This document shows positions 34,801 to 49,800 of a stretch of 64,000 bases of DNA, piece by piece. Made by a program: the position numbers and the translations under genes. Under the pieces are notes generated by a model. That model was not told where the DNA came from and searched no databases. It saw only the letters and a list, made by a program, of their open reading frames with translations. The stretch covers positions 33,794,412-33,858,411 of the forward strand of contig NC_086383.1 of NCBI RefSeq assembly GCF_036588685.1. The letters run 5' to 3'. The DNA comes from Mytilus trossulus. Its lineage: Eukaryota > Mollusca > Bivalvia > Mytilida > Mytilidae. Within the stretch, counting starts at the first letter, position 1. Every line of letters starts with the position of its first letter.

Positions 34801-37800
34801 AGCAGTTTTTCGTGGAAAGTTGATCAAGATATGATAAAGTTTTTCGTTATTGTTCATTTGCAAGAAGTTGACATCTGAAATAATGTCTTTGAAATGTTCA
34901 TTTCTAAGTTCAGTATAAAGCGAACAGTCAAGAACAAAATGTGATTCATCTTCAATGTTGTTTTCGGTACAGAATTTACAGATGCGTTCCTCTCGTTGTT
35001 CACCAATGTACCTTCCAGTCTCTATTCTTAGTGGTAGAATTCCACACCGTAATTGTGCTACGCACGATCGTTGAGATTTGCTGAGATTCAGTTTAATGTA
35101 TGATTCTTGTTCAACCATTGTTTTCAGTTTAATGTACGTTCTAAGCTTTGAAACTTTAATAATGTCCCTTTTCCACATAGATAGATAGAAGTCTTGTAAT
35201 CGTAAGTCCAATAACGACATATCGATGATTTCCTTACGTTCAAAATGGCTGACTAAATCAAGCTTAATAAGAATGTCTTTAAAATCAAAGCACCAATTGT
35301 TTCGGCATCGCTCATAGTCAAATTCGAAAGCAAGTTTTGTAATCCGCTGATCGTCGAACGATATAAGTCTATTCCAAAGACGTGCCATGTTAATGTAATG
35401 TCGGTAGTGACAAGGTAGCCATCCGATATCACCATAAATCGCCAACAAGGGTGCAAAGCGATGTACTCCTAAGAAATAATGTATTGCTCTATTTTGAATA
35501 TTCTCCAAAGCTTGGAACTTACGGCATCCCCAAATTCCTGATCCATAGTCTAATATAGGCACTACACAGGCATAAAACAGTTTTTCGTATGATTTAACTC
35601 CTAACTCTTTAATTATTATTATTATTATTATTATTATTATTTGAACTTGGAATTATTTTTAATTATGGAATTTGCTTGATTTTTTGTTATTGAATTTTTT
35701 AATAAATTCCATGTTCATTCTGTACTCAAATGTTCTGTGCTGCGCACAACACTTTATATTACAAAGAAAATAGTATATTTTCAATAGAATGTACTGTGCC
35801 GCGCACAACACTATCTAACCAAAATACATTGTATGGAAAGTGTTATTAGCTGCTCAAAAGATTAGAATACCAAATAAACAATGATTAACATGAAAGTTAT
35901 CAAAGAAATTATGCAGATTCCATAATTAAAAATAATTCCAAGTTCAAATAATAGCCTATTATATATATATAACTCGTCTAAACATCAACCCAACAATGTT
36001 AGATCTGTAAATTTGCTTTCGCAAATATATATATATATACTGTAAACCAACTTATTTTTGTGGATACTTTATTTCGCGTTAAGATTCTTTAATCCATTTA
36101 CTTGATATAATTAAGTATGAAATCATCAAAGTTTTACATATTCATGACGATTTATATTCCCGATATTTTTCTACTCACGAAAGTTGTGAAAATAAATCTC
36201 TTGCGAAAAATAAGTTGGTTTACAGTATGCAATTTTCCCTTAAAATCACAATAACAATTTTCACACCTTCAAAAATTCCGTTACATACATGTAATAAATG
36301 CACCCAATAATTTCTAAATTTACAATATTCAGAAATTCGCATAGCATTAATCAATGCATTGTGGACAAATATATACTGCTATAAAAAAAAAGTTGAGAAC
36401 CCTGTGATCTGTTCTCTTTCAATTGTAAATTCAAGCAGATTCATTTTGCAAAATTTCCAAACAAACATATTGTAAATGAGGGCATACAAAACATCCTTCT
36501 AGGATTTTTTTCCATATCAAATTGCAAATATGCTATATTTTTCCTAATCAATTCAAATAAGTAATTTAACATAGAATTTTAAAGATAAATGGGGTCCACA
36601 ACTTTTGAAATATGCTCAAAACTTAGGTTTCTTGAAATTTCTATCCTTTTAACAGATATAACATACCTAACTTTAGTTTATAGGGATTAAAAGAAAAGGA
36701 TTTTTAAATATCTTTATATAATTAGGTTCAATTCTTTGAAAATAATTCATTTCAATAAATTTTCGTGATGATAGAAAAAAAAAAATGTTGTTGTATAAAT
36801 GTCATAAAAATTGGTACAAATAGTCTTCATACATAATGTTTGCTTTATAAATATCATAAAAATTGGTACAAATATTGAAATAATCTTCATACATAATCAA
36901 GCTAAATGTAATTCTAACATGACGTCCTTATTACGCTTTGTTAACAAAGCCATGTTCTAATGAGCACAAAAAATATGTTTTTTATATTAACGTTATTTCC
37001 ATCGTTATCCTTTTAAATATTTACATTTAAGCAGCTAACTTAAACTTTTATTATATATTTTTATCAAACAACATATATTTATCCTGCTCGTAGTTTTTAA
37101 ACTTATTAAATATGAAATGTAATAAACAGACTCCTCGGGGAGGAAACAGGAACAGCCAATCATTCTTACGGTATTTTCGTACGCTTGACCTATAAATATA
37201 TTGTATTTGTCATGTTAGAATCGAAATAATTCCTTCATGTAATGCTCTATGCTCATTTAACCTGGGTAGGCATTATATTTGACCACATTTTACACCTCGC
37301 TAACGCTCAATGTAAAATATCAACAAATATAATGCCTACCCATGTTAAAATGAGCATAGAGCATGACATGAAGGAATTATTTCTTAATTTTAAAAGAGGG
37401 GTCCATATACTCGTTTTCAAGCTAATTATTGAAATTAGTTGAAAAATCCATTTCCTGGTATGCCACACTATATAACGTCACAAAAATCTTTACAACGTCA
37501 TTTTCTCCCCTGTAACTGTATTGTATGCCCTTATAAGAAATGGCAAAGTCTTAACTTTATTCGGGGAAAACTAAAAATATAATTTAAACTCCAATAAAAC
37601 AATAGGTCAATAACCAAAAGTGATCTGTATAAAGTACTTTTGTCAAGTTTGGTTCCATTCAAAGGTCAACAGTTGAAAAAATTGAATTGTCAAACTTTTC
37701 AATACACATACAAACTGTAAACTCTGAACAGGTGGACAGGGCAACAACAAAATATCTCCTAGTGTGATATCTTTTAATATCTCACGCACACAGTTTCTTT

Positions 37801-40800
37801 TTAACATTTGATACTTGTATATTGAAAGCTGTCAAAATTGAACTGCAAATATATTTTCTCAATCTAAAGTTCAAATTAAAATTTTAGAATGTTTTTAGCG
37901 TTGAAATTGCTGTTGAAAATTAAACAGAAAACTGTAAAAAACTCATTAACAGAAATACAATAATAGTTTAAGTACGTCCATACTGGTATGAAAATATGAA
38001 TATTGCTCTATTTGATTTTAAAATTTGATGTCTAAAAGTCTCGAAAGTTTTAAGGAATTTATCTTCTTCATGTACCGCTCTGAATCCTTGTCTTGGTTAA
38101 GACTTGTTTTTGGCCCTTTTGGTTTTATTAGCACTTTAACTTTTGTATTAGGTATATGTCCCTTTTGATTTGGCCTCAAACTTGATCATATAAAAATAAG
38201 ATGTGGTATGATTGTCAATGAGGCAAATCTCCACTAGAGATAAAATGTTAATAAAAAAAATTCAACAGTAGATTACTGTATACAAATACCAATAGTCAGC
38301 TATAACAGTCTCCAAAATGACAGATTTAAAAAAAAATCAAACGAAAAAATTAATGGCAGTATAGTCAATTTGGTTATAATGCAGTTTTAACCTGCTTAGG
38401 TAATATTTTTCTTCTGTCTTTATAAGGCATTTCAGTATATGGGAACTTGGGAAGTATTATTCAATGGTTTAAAACTATCTGCACTGACATCTAATAGACT
38501 GGGTTATTCAGTTGAAGCTGCAGCTGAAAACATGACCGGCAAATGGCATTGCATAGTGTGAAATTGTCTGCACTAAAATCTGACAACTTTGTAAGCAGTC
38601 GATGCTGAAGCTGTTAACCTATCTGCACTGACATCTGATGACTGGGTTATACAGTGCAGATTTTAACTGGTCTGGTAAATGACATTGCACTATGAAATTT
38701 TATTAACATGGTGTGAAATTGTCTGCATTGACATCTGACAACTTTGTAAGCAGTTGATGCTTTTAACCTTTCTGCACTGACATCTTGCACTTGGTTATTC
38801 AGTTGACAGTGCCATTGTTAACCTGTGTGGCAAATGACATCACAAAGTGAAATTAAATTGATATGGTGTGAAATTGTCTGAAAACTTAGTTAACATTCAT
38901 CATCTGCACTACCATCTTACAACTTATTAAGCAGTCCATGATGTATCTGACATCTAAATCTTAATTATTCAGTTGATGGTCCAGCTGTAAATATTGGTGC
39001 ACTATGGAATTCTATTGATATGTTGTGCACCTGTCTACACCTGATGACTTAGCATTCAATATTGCAGTTGTAAACCTGTCTGGCAAATGACATAGTATAG
39101 TAAAATTTTATGAGTCGGTGTGAAATTGTCTGCACTGACATCTTACGACTTGGTTACTCAGTTGAAGATGCAGCTAAAAACCTGTGTTGCAAATGACATT
39201 GCATTGTGAAATTTTAATGACATGGTGTGAAATTGTCTGCCCTAACATCTGAAAACTTTGTAAGAAGTTGATGCTACAGCTGTTAACCTATCTGCACTGC
39301 AATTTAACAACTTGGTAATTCAGTTGGTACTGCATTAACGAAGCTGTCTGGCAAATGACATTGCACTATGAAATTTGTATTGATATACTATAAATACAGA
39401 AATTAATGCGTGCATTTATTATTGCGATTTTGTCATTTTAAACTTGAATGCGATTTTAATTTTTACGATTTTGAGAAAAGTCCAGCTTAATTCAGATAAA
39501 ATATTACAAAATGTGAGTTTTAATTATTGCCTTTACAACTCTGTCACATTATTTGCAATAATAAAAACCTCGCAATAATTTCTGAATTTATATTGTCTGC
39601 ATTGACATCTGATGACTTAAGTTAGCAATTGATGCAGTTAGCTGCAAATCTGTGTTGAAAATGGTACAAAAATGTATTGCATTGTGCAATTTTATCGACA
39701 CGGTGATGTCCCTTACAGGTAGGTCTGGTCATTGGTGGTCATAAACAAATCCTGTCTGTCTGTACAAAGCTTATTTTACCATAGTCCTTTAGGGCAGGTA
39801 TTTTAAAAGTAAGGTTCTTTTACTGTTTTACTCCAGTTATCACAATGATCATACATCTGACATACTGTGGATACATTTATTTTTGGTGGGTACCAATTTT
39901 TGTGATTTAAGGAAAATTTGCATGTTTGTTGATACATGTATATGATTTTGTGGTTTTACCAAAGAGTCTCATTGGAAGGGTTCCGATCCCGGATCCTGCT
40001 TACTGTTTTGACAGATTCCAGTATCCCGCTAACACTATGTACGTAAGCAATTCTCATTAAAAAGACCTCATTTCCCGTTTTCACAACACAATAATTTGAC
40101 TTTCACATCACGCTTACAAAAAATCGGCATTCCCGCATCAGGCTTATACCCCAATGAGACCCACACCAAATCAGCATACAAACCTATAGTTAATGTTTCA
40201 TAAGTTGAACAGTTTATATTATTAAAACCATGAAAATTGGCATTCAATAAATAATAATGAATCCTCATTATATAAAATGTTGGATTTTTTGGTAAAAGTT
40301 GGTATTTACTTATACTATGGATTCATTATAATTCATTAGGTACCAATTTTCATGGAGGTCTTAGGTGAAGGTGAACCACAAAACTTAAATTTTCAAAAAG
40401 TAACAAATTTTCTATATGCAGACTTTGGCAAAACCACGAAATTAAATATACACTAACGTGTTAGTTTTCCTTCATCTACCCAAGTTGGGACCCACTAAAA
40501 TAAATGAATCCACAATATTCTCATTTGAATTGTGGGCTTGAGAACTTTTTTTTTAAGTTCATCAGTGCTCCTATCCAAAGAATCATCTTCATAAAAAATC
40601 CTTCCATTATCAAATTAGTCTTATTTTTTTTGCACTTAAACTCTTGTCAGCCAATTTGAACCTACATTTCAGACTTTGTGGAATAAACCATTTCTCATGG
40701 AGAATTAAATCTAAAACAAAAGAAATCATCGCAAAAAAATTAAAAATAAATTCTACCATTTGAGCCTATAATTAAGTTTGTGTGAAAAAGCAATTTATCA

Positions 40801-43800
40801 TTCAATTTGGTTTTTGTAAACCTTACACACAAAAGAAATTATCGTAAAAATAATAACTTGTACCATTTGAGATCCTATATTTTAGTTTGTGTGACAAAAA
40901 ATATTTTTCATTGAGTTTTTGTGTTAAAGGGAAATTCCGCGATTTTTTACTTATCATCTAATCATGTTCATCTTAACATAAAAAACACATTTGCAAAGTT
41001 TTAAATTTATATTCCTTCTAATAACGGAGAAAATCAAGTATTTGTAACTTTTTTGGTTGAATTCTCGAGTGGGTCGTGACGTATTAGCCCGATTTATTGA
41101 GTTCTGGGAAAAAATAAAATCTGTTTAACTCTTATAGCTTATCGACAATATACGTAATTAAAAGCGCACAGCTGACGAATGGTCGAAGTTATTAACCACA
41201 ATATAAGAATGAACGAAAGTGAATATGCATATATATACCGTTTTGTATTGATTGAATTAAACTCCTATAAAATTATCTCTAGTAAATGTTTTTGAATAAA
41301 TTTAATTAATTATTGTTGAGATTTTTTTAATAAAAATATTTATTGAACATTTTTACTGATATTGAACTGAAAATATTTCAATTCTATTTACCGTTATTGT
41401 TTTGATAATCATTTCAATGCAACTAATGTGTGAGCAGAGTGTGTATATTATTTTGTAAAGGTCACTGTATATTTCTCGGCTTGAGGTCAATTCGTTTACC
41501 TTGTAGCTATTTAGCCGCAGGTGTGAGTTCAAGCGTACACAGGTATAAATGTTGTTATTTGGAAAGGATAAACAGAAAGGATTACAAAGAGTATATGCTG
41601 CCATGATGTTAATACACTAAGATTTAATACACGATGAGAATAAAGATACAATAATTAAATTGTGTAAATTAATTGAAAATAAAATTCTGATTCGTAATTC
41701 CGAAAGTGTATAAAACTAAAAGGAAACAATTTTTTATTACTTTCTTAGCGGCAATTGGCGTAAAGATTCAAATATGAAGCAAAAAATAGTAGTTTTAATC
41801 TTTAATAAAAACTAAATGCAATATTACCCAATTTGATATACCATTGTACATCTGTTTGATATCATTGACTTTACCGGAATTTCTTAACTTGTATTCAAAT
41901 CTGGCTGTGCTTAAATGCTAATAAAACTATTGCAATTTGCAAGTTTTTAATTGACAAAAAAATACAACCTACAACATGCATAATTTTTTTTTAGTTTCTT
42001 TTTAACATTTTATTCTTACATAATTAAATTCATTTGACAATCATTTACACGAACTTTTTGTGAAAAGAATACCAATTATCTAAGCTAAGGCATTATTTCT
42101 TTTTAGAATTTTTGAGGATTTTTTTAAAAATCTGTGAGAATATTTGTGCAATGTTGAATAATCCAAATAAGTAATACAGTAGTTGTAATAAAAGTTATAT
42201 TTTAGACATGCATAACAGATATTGACGAATTTATAATAGTTCGTTCATACATCGTTGTTCATGAAACAATCATTATTAGTATACATGTAAGTTTCCTGAC
42301 GTATAAGAGCCATTGAGGATGAGCTCCAGAGAAATCAGACTAGTGGCGTTTCGTTCGTTTGTTTGTTGGGAAAGGAGAGGAAATGCAACCGCTTGTACAG
42401 ATAAACGACAGAATTACCATACAAGCATTTATAGTCAACACAATCAGAAAGAGTTCCCATCGTTAGACGGGGAATATGAAGGCTTCCAAGAATGAACAAG
42501 TGACATGTCTAACTCTGAACAGTTAGAAAACAGGCTATCGACATCGACCGCTTGCTCTTGATATTTGAAACTGTATGCATATATATACGTATACGTTTAT
42601 GATATAGTGATGAGTTCTTGCGTCTGACAAAAACTAAATTCCTTCATGCATGAATTCATGGTTATATCTTGCCATACGTTTATATTGGTTTGTAAGGTGA
42701 TTACTCAAAATCGTTATTTGAAAATCCTGTTTGTGAGATGTAGATTCATTTCAATACAGAAATTTCGTCTATATATTTCACAAGTGTATAACACGGAGAA
42801 GCTCTGAAGGTTCATTACTCCCATTTTGTTTGGGTGTGAACCATCGATGTTTACAGCAATATCAAAGAATAAGGTGATGATGGAAGAAAGAACTATGGGC
42901 GTCATGTGGCAAATATTACATGCATATCGGACAATGAGTTGTCAATCTGTATGAAAAGATTTCCAATACAACCATATTATTGAGAAGGAATGTTTACATG
43001 CTATACTCTCGTACTAGTATTACAGGGTTCTTGTGGCGTTCACCTTAGACACACATCGTTTTAACGATGTTTAAAAAAAGACAGAACCAATTTAACGTCA
43101 TATTTCCCTATTTTTTTAAATATAACTAAAATTCTTTTATCTGACAAGAATACCCCTATTTAGCGAACAAGTAATTTATTCTTTTTTCTGTTAGTGAATA
43201 CCAAGAAAGAAAATAAATCCCGAAATTAATTTGAAACTTTGATACTCAAAAGTTTCCCAGCAAAATATTCACATCCCCTGGGGATAATTAGTGTTCGTCC
43301 AGTGGCATATATAACAATTGTGATGACGAATTCCTTCCTTTGTTTGAGAACAATCTTATTGAAATATAAATCTGTGATTTTCCTAGGTCCACAGCTTCAA
43401 TGAACCAAAGCAAAAGTTATACATCGACCTGTATTTAAATCAAATTGGTTCTCTTCTTCTTTTGGTATACAACTGTAGTCTATCGACATTCAATGATTAT
43501 ATACTGTTGGCATACGTGGACTAGTCTATTTACAACACTTTAACCCCTATTTATTCAAAATATATGTTTTTTTCTTATGTTCAATGTATACATGTATATA
43601 TTTTATATTGCGCTATTGTTCCGTAACTTTCTATCCAGTCGTATAAACGAATCGTCGGCAAGTGCGTACATTTTTTTAAATCAATATTTCTGGTCTGTTC
43701 CAATCTGTCCTTCACTATTGACAATGACTATATATTACATTTTCCCAAATTCAACCTTGGAAAAAATATTTAAATAGATTTTAATTTCATCAAATCTTAT

Positions 43801-46800
43801 TTTTTGGGTATTATTTATATTTTTATGAATTATATTCTTTACACCAGAAATGTTATTTATAAACAAGCGTATGAGTTTAGTAATGACAAGTAAGACAGAG
43901 CTGTATATTATACATCTGATAGTTCAAAATGGAAAGTTATAAGTTATAAGTTATCAGCCGTGTACACTGATCAATACCTGCAGAAGTGAAACGATGCATG
44001 AACTTGCAAGCCCGACAGGAAATCGCTTGAATACCTGGACGTGTCACCTCACACCCCTCACAATACCTTTGGAAGTAATACCTTTAGCCATGCTGGTGAT
44101 CAGATGAGGGAAGATCAAAATATATTTGAAAAAAGTTTATTACTTTAAAGAATTATGAACAAATTAGATTTTCGAAAACAATTTTCACGGAACACTTAAT
44201 TATGATTTCAATTTTGACTTTTCACCTAATTCCAATATCAACAGTTTAAAAACAACAGACCATGGTATTTTAAAAAAAGTAAGAATATTTTCCATATCAA
44301 GTTAGTTAGTCGGATTAAACAACCGTACGATTGACAAGATATCGACACGCAATTACGACTACATCGGTTACTGTAGTTTTGTTTCTTTGTGGTTTATAGA
44401 CATATCGTTTTTATTCATCGGGAAAGAAGACAAGATGGCGGATCTCGGAGAATTGATACTCTAAATTTAAAACCGATGGTGATCGCTTATCTAGCGGAAT
44501 AAAACTTTAATATCTATGAATTTGAGCATTTTTATACAGAATGAACATAATATCAATTTTTGATTTTTTTGCGAAGTTTCCCTTTAAGTAAACCTTACAA
44601 ACAAAAGAAATTATAGTAACAATTAATTTGAGAAACCATATTTGAAAGAGTGTGTGAAAAAAACATTTTTTCATTCAGTTGGATGTTTTGTAAACCTAAC
44701 AAATATAAGAAATTATCGTAAAATAACAATTTGTTTTCTACCATTTGAGAACCAATATTTAAGAGTTTGAGTGAAAAAACAATTTTTCTTTCAGTTTGGT
44801 GTTTGTAAACCTTACAAACAAAATTTATCGTAAAATAACAATTTGTTTTCTGCCATTTGAGAACCTATGTTTTAGAGTTCGTGTGAAAAAATTTTACAAA
44901 CAAAAACATCCTAACACAAAAATTAACACTTTCTTTCTACCATATTAGGAATTTGAATTGAAGTTTTGTGTGAAAAAAATAAATATATCACTGAGTTTGG
45001 TGTTTGAAAACCTTGTAAACAAATAACATCCTATCCCAAAAATTTACACTTTTTTCTACCCATTGACAAATTATACTTTTAGTTTTTGTGTAGTAAACAA
45101 TTTTTCATTGAGAACCTTAAAAACAAAATTGCAATAATAAAAACTTCTTTTCTACCAATGCAAAACACTTTTCAACACAAATTTAAGAGTTTTTGTGAAG
45201 TTAATAATTTTTCATTGAGTTTAGTCTATGAATATTTTCACAATAATTAAGCGCCAGTCTTTGTAAGAATCAGGCAATTTTGAAAAAAAAAAATATGGCT
45301 GAAAAAAACCCACCTACCTAGCCATCCTATTTTGAAGTAACACGCATCCTGAGTTATAAATGGTTAGTGTCTGCATGTCTGGTAACTTGAAAAATCTTTA
45401 GATAAACTTTGGTTAGAATGATAGCAAATTACAGAGTAAGCTCCTCTTAATTGTTAATTTCTAGTGCATTGTAACCAAATTTTATCTCCAATTACCAGAA
45501 CAGGACAAGAAAACGAGTGGTATATTTTTGCATCATTAACATTTTGAACACAAATTAATGTCAACCTAAGTGGGTATTTGTTTGTCATATGTTTTCACTA
45601 CTGCCTGATTCTTAGGTAGACTAGCACTTAAAACACTTATTCTATACCAATAGAGAAAGGTTGATTGGTAAAATACACAACTTTTCAATGAATTTCGTGT
45701 TTGAAAGCAATAACTAGAGGCCCCAAAGGAGTCTGTATCACTCACCTGCAACCTAAATGAAGGGCCACTTTTTTGTATAATCACCATTAAAGGGGAATAA
45801 CTCTATCATGAGTTCACTGACAAGTTTAGTCATTTTCATGTATTTGTAGATTCTATTGGTGATCATTTTATATTTTTAAAGTTTCTATGTATCTTAGACA
45901 TAATTTAGTCATGTGACCGTGACATCATCAATGTTTTTTCATGGTTTTCTTTGGTTTAAAATGGGAATTTAGAATTAAATTCTATGAAAGGACTGTAATA
46001 TTTTGTCAGTCTATTCGAATTCGAAAGAATATAAAAAATGTGGTGCATACTGTTAAATAACCCGCTACACGCGTTATTCAGTGTGCACCCCATTTTTTAT
46101 GTTATTTATTCATAGACAGAAAAAAATATTAAAGTCTTTCCTTGTATGTATATTTATGGGTATTTATTGAGTCAACAAATTTTCATTGAAAAATTGAATT
46201 ACAAAATTGCCAAAAATAAGACTTCATTTCATCCTATTGTAAACATATATTAACAATTATTTGTATAAATAACACATTTTCATTAAAAAACTTGAAAACC
46301 AAATTTCAGAATATAACACTTCTTTTCTACACATTGATAATTTTTATTTACAAGTATTTGTTTCGTAAACAAATTTTCATTGAAAAATTTTTAAACAAAA
46401 TTTCAAAGTACAACACTTCTTTTCTACACATAAAGAAAGTATATTTACTATTATTTGTTTACAAAAACAAATTTTCATTGAAAAACTTGAAAACAAAATT
46501 TCAAAATATAACATTTCTTTTCAACACATTGAGAATCTTTATTTACGAGTATTTGTTTCATAAACAAATTTTCATTGAAAAATTTATAAACAATATCACA
46601 AAATATTAAACTTCTTTTCTACATGTTGAGAAAGTATATTTACTATTATTTATTTACAAAAACAAATTTTCATTGAAAAACTTATAAACAAAATTTCAAA
46701 ATATAACACTTCTTTTCTACACATTGAGAACGTAAATTTACAAGTATTTGTTTTGAAAAACAAATTTTCATTGAAAAACTCATAATCAAAATATAACACT

Positions 46801-49800
46801 TATTTCCTACCCATTGAGCATGTTGAGAACGTATATTTACGACTATTTGTTTGGGTAAACAAATTTTCATTGAAAAACTTGTAAACAAAATTAAAAAAAC
46901 CCACTCATTTTATACCCATTGAGAATGTAAACTTTTACGAGTATTTGTTTCATTGATAATCTAAAAATCAAAGATACAATCACTAACACTTCTCTTCCCC
47001 GAATGTGAATGTATGTTTACAATATTTTAGGGAATGAAATTTTTTATTAAATTTTGTGTTTAAAAACCTTATAAACAAGAATATCCTCCAAAAAATTAAT
47101 ACTTCTTTAAGAGTTTTTGTAAAATAAAGTATTAACTAAATAGTTTTGGTCTTGCAGATTACTTATTCTTAATTCGATTGGTTGTGTTTAACACCATCTT
47201 TGGTATCCTTGGCTATATCATGGAAACCAGTCTGGATTGGTGTAGGAAACCAGATTACCTGGATATGAACCTTCAATCGTAATAGGAAAACTTGCAGTCA
47301 TTGTCAATTATTGTTTGAATCAAACACAAATTGCCACAAGAGTTTGAAATCACAACCACAGCATTGTCAAGCTCCAGATCACAATAGCTGACCTACTTAG
47401 ACCACTCTACTAGTCTACCAAGGCCCCTTTTTAAAATTTTGAATGATAGATACTTAATTCATTTGTTCATTATAGAGAAGTTTCAAAGAAATACCCAGAA
47501 ATATAGACATCAATGAAGCAGGACTCTGGGTGCGGGATTTTCTGATGTGTTGAAGACGCATTGGTGGCCTTCAGCTGTTTTCTAGTCTTTGGTAGGTTTG
47601 TTGTCTCTAAGACACATTCCCCATTTCCATTCTCAATTTTACTTACCAAATACCCACAGACACATTAGTAATACAACTGTCTGCCAAGGTAAAGCTTGCG
47701 TTGTACCATAACCCCAGGCAACAGAATTCACAAATGCCCATACCATGAAAAATGGCGCTGAAATAATAATTATAAGTCATAATTGCTTTCCATTAATTCA
47801 CTTCCTAGTTGACAATTTTCAAATTATGAGTAAAATTTGTTTTATTTTTTATTTTTAGATTAATTTTATTGTGGTTCTAAAAAAAAATTGAAATCGATTC
47901 ACTTCCAAGATTTAAAATCAAATTCATTAAAAATCACATTTTAATTCTGTCTCCATTATCTATGTGGCTTAGTTTTTAGTTTTCTATAATATTTTGTGCT
48001 TTGTGTATTGTTGATAGTCTGTTTGTATTTCATTTTCTGTCGTGGCATTGTCTATTTGTTTTTGGTATATTTCAAGCTTTCAAGCACTTCTGATGAAGGT
48101 AAATACAGAAGCATGACATTTATAAAATGTTGTTTCAGTTTTTAAGTGAGTGTATATTATTATTTTTTTTTTTTAATTGCAGAATTTCCAGGAGTAAGCA
48201 TAATAAATATACAATTTTCATTCATTGTTTTAAGATATTCCTGTTTTATCTTGATTGTTTCAACAGCAGGGTTTCTGTATAGTCATGTGACTTCAGGCTA
48301 CTATGGTTACTCACCAGCAAATAAACAGGAAGTGAGATTGAGGTTCCATACCCAGTTGTCTCCCCCTAAAACTTTGTACATGTTAGCTGCAACATAACCT
48401 GCAATGCCTACAAAAAAAAGAAAATATTTACTGAATTTGAAATGAAACAATTTTTTGCCTAGAAAACCTGGCATTTTCTATTTTAAACAGCACTCTTTTT
48501 AAAATTATGGGGTTCAGAATATTATTTTATTTGATACCCAAAAGTACATTTGGAAATTAAAAAAAAATCAACCAGAATATGTTGCATCTTTTGTGTGTTA
48601 GTGTTTAACCAAACAATTTTTTTTCAGTTGGGAAATAGAGTATAAATCAAAGTTTTTGAAAACCCAACAAATCATTTAGATAAAAGAATGCATATGGCAT
48701 TTTGAAAGAGATTCAGTGAAATCTGAATTAATTTAGAAGAAGTATTAAAGTTATTGCAAATACAAAATGTCTAAACAATTTTGTGGGAATGATTGACCTT
48801 GTTTTGCAATAGTAACAATTTACAAATAAAAGATGTTTTGTCATTGTTCATTAAGTAAAATTTCATTGGTGTAAGTGTTCCGGGAGAAATTCAAAACTTT
48901 AAGCTGTATACAGCAGAGACAAAAAAATCAATCTGTTACAGCGGATTGCACTGAGTGTGTAGCCAAAGGTAAAATCTTTGGTTAGCTTGCTTGTTAGCTG
49001 AACCGTGTTAGGTTAGGTAAACTACCCTACTTTAAGAATAGACTAGTCCGACAGAAAACCAATCAATCTGTCTGTTGGACTTTGCTTCTTTGAAAGGATG
49101 GTAGTATACCTGACCTAATATTGACTTCACGGTTCAGCTAACAAGCAAGCTAGCCAAAGATACTACCATTGGCTACACAATCAATTGAATCTGCTGTAAA
49201 TATTCTCGACAGTTAAACTTCTCAAACATAATCAACAATTAATCAATCAAACAATATCCAACACCTACCTGATGTAAAAGCATACAGTATCACTCCTGCT
49301 GAGTTGATAGATCCATGATGGTGGACATTAAACATTCCTAATACAGCCATCACCATGATACCGGTGGCAAGGGCTAAAAACTGGCTACCAACCCCTGTAA
49401 AAAATATCATAACATCATAAAGACTTTGTCTGGGTACAAATGATTAGCACTTTTTCCAGGATAAAATCCTTAGCACACAACTGTTGTATACTGAAATATG
49501 GCTACCATGTAAATGACACCACTTTGCATGATAATTTTACATTAAAAAATGCTCCTGCCCCCAACTATTACAGTATTTGTTCCTTACGGAATATATTATA
49601 GAATATTGTTCCTACAGGAACAGATGTTATGACCTTGTTTATAACAGTTTCAAGTGGGACTTCAGTTTGGCACTCACAATCTAAAATTTACTACAATTAA
49701 GCCTTACCAAGTATAGCTGTAAAGAGACTTTTAAAAGAAGGGAATCTGAAGACGTCACTGTGTATAATTTTCCAGCCATTATCTTCCTGGTCAATATCAT

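Noticed and set aside
41353-41604. 83-codon frame as the transposase of the TTAA element
   Set aside because: No catalytic Asp/Glu pattern or recognisable domain, and too short for any TTAA-targeting transposase.
46292-46609. 105-codon repetitive plus-strand frame as a repeat protein
   Set aside because: It is the 97-bp minisatellite read through; the unit length is not a multiple of three and neighbouring units break the frame.
46140-47150. CRISPR-like array of regularly spaced repeats
   Set aside because: Eukaryotic intron; the whole unit repeats, with no distinct repeat/spacer alternation and no cas genes.
48146-48397. 83-codon plus-strand frame
   Set aside because: Overlaps antisense to a TM9SF1 coding exon and intron; no independent support.
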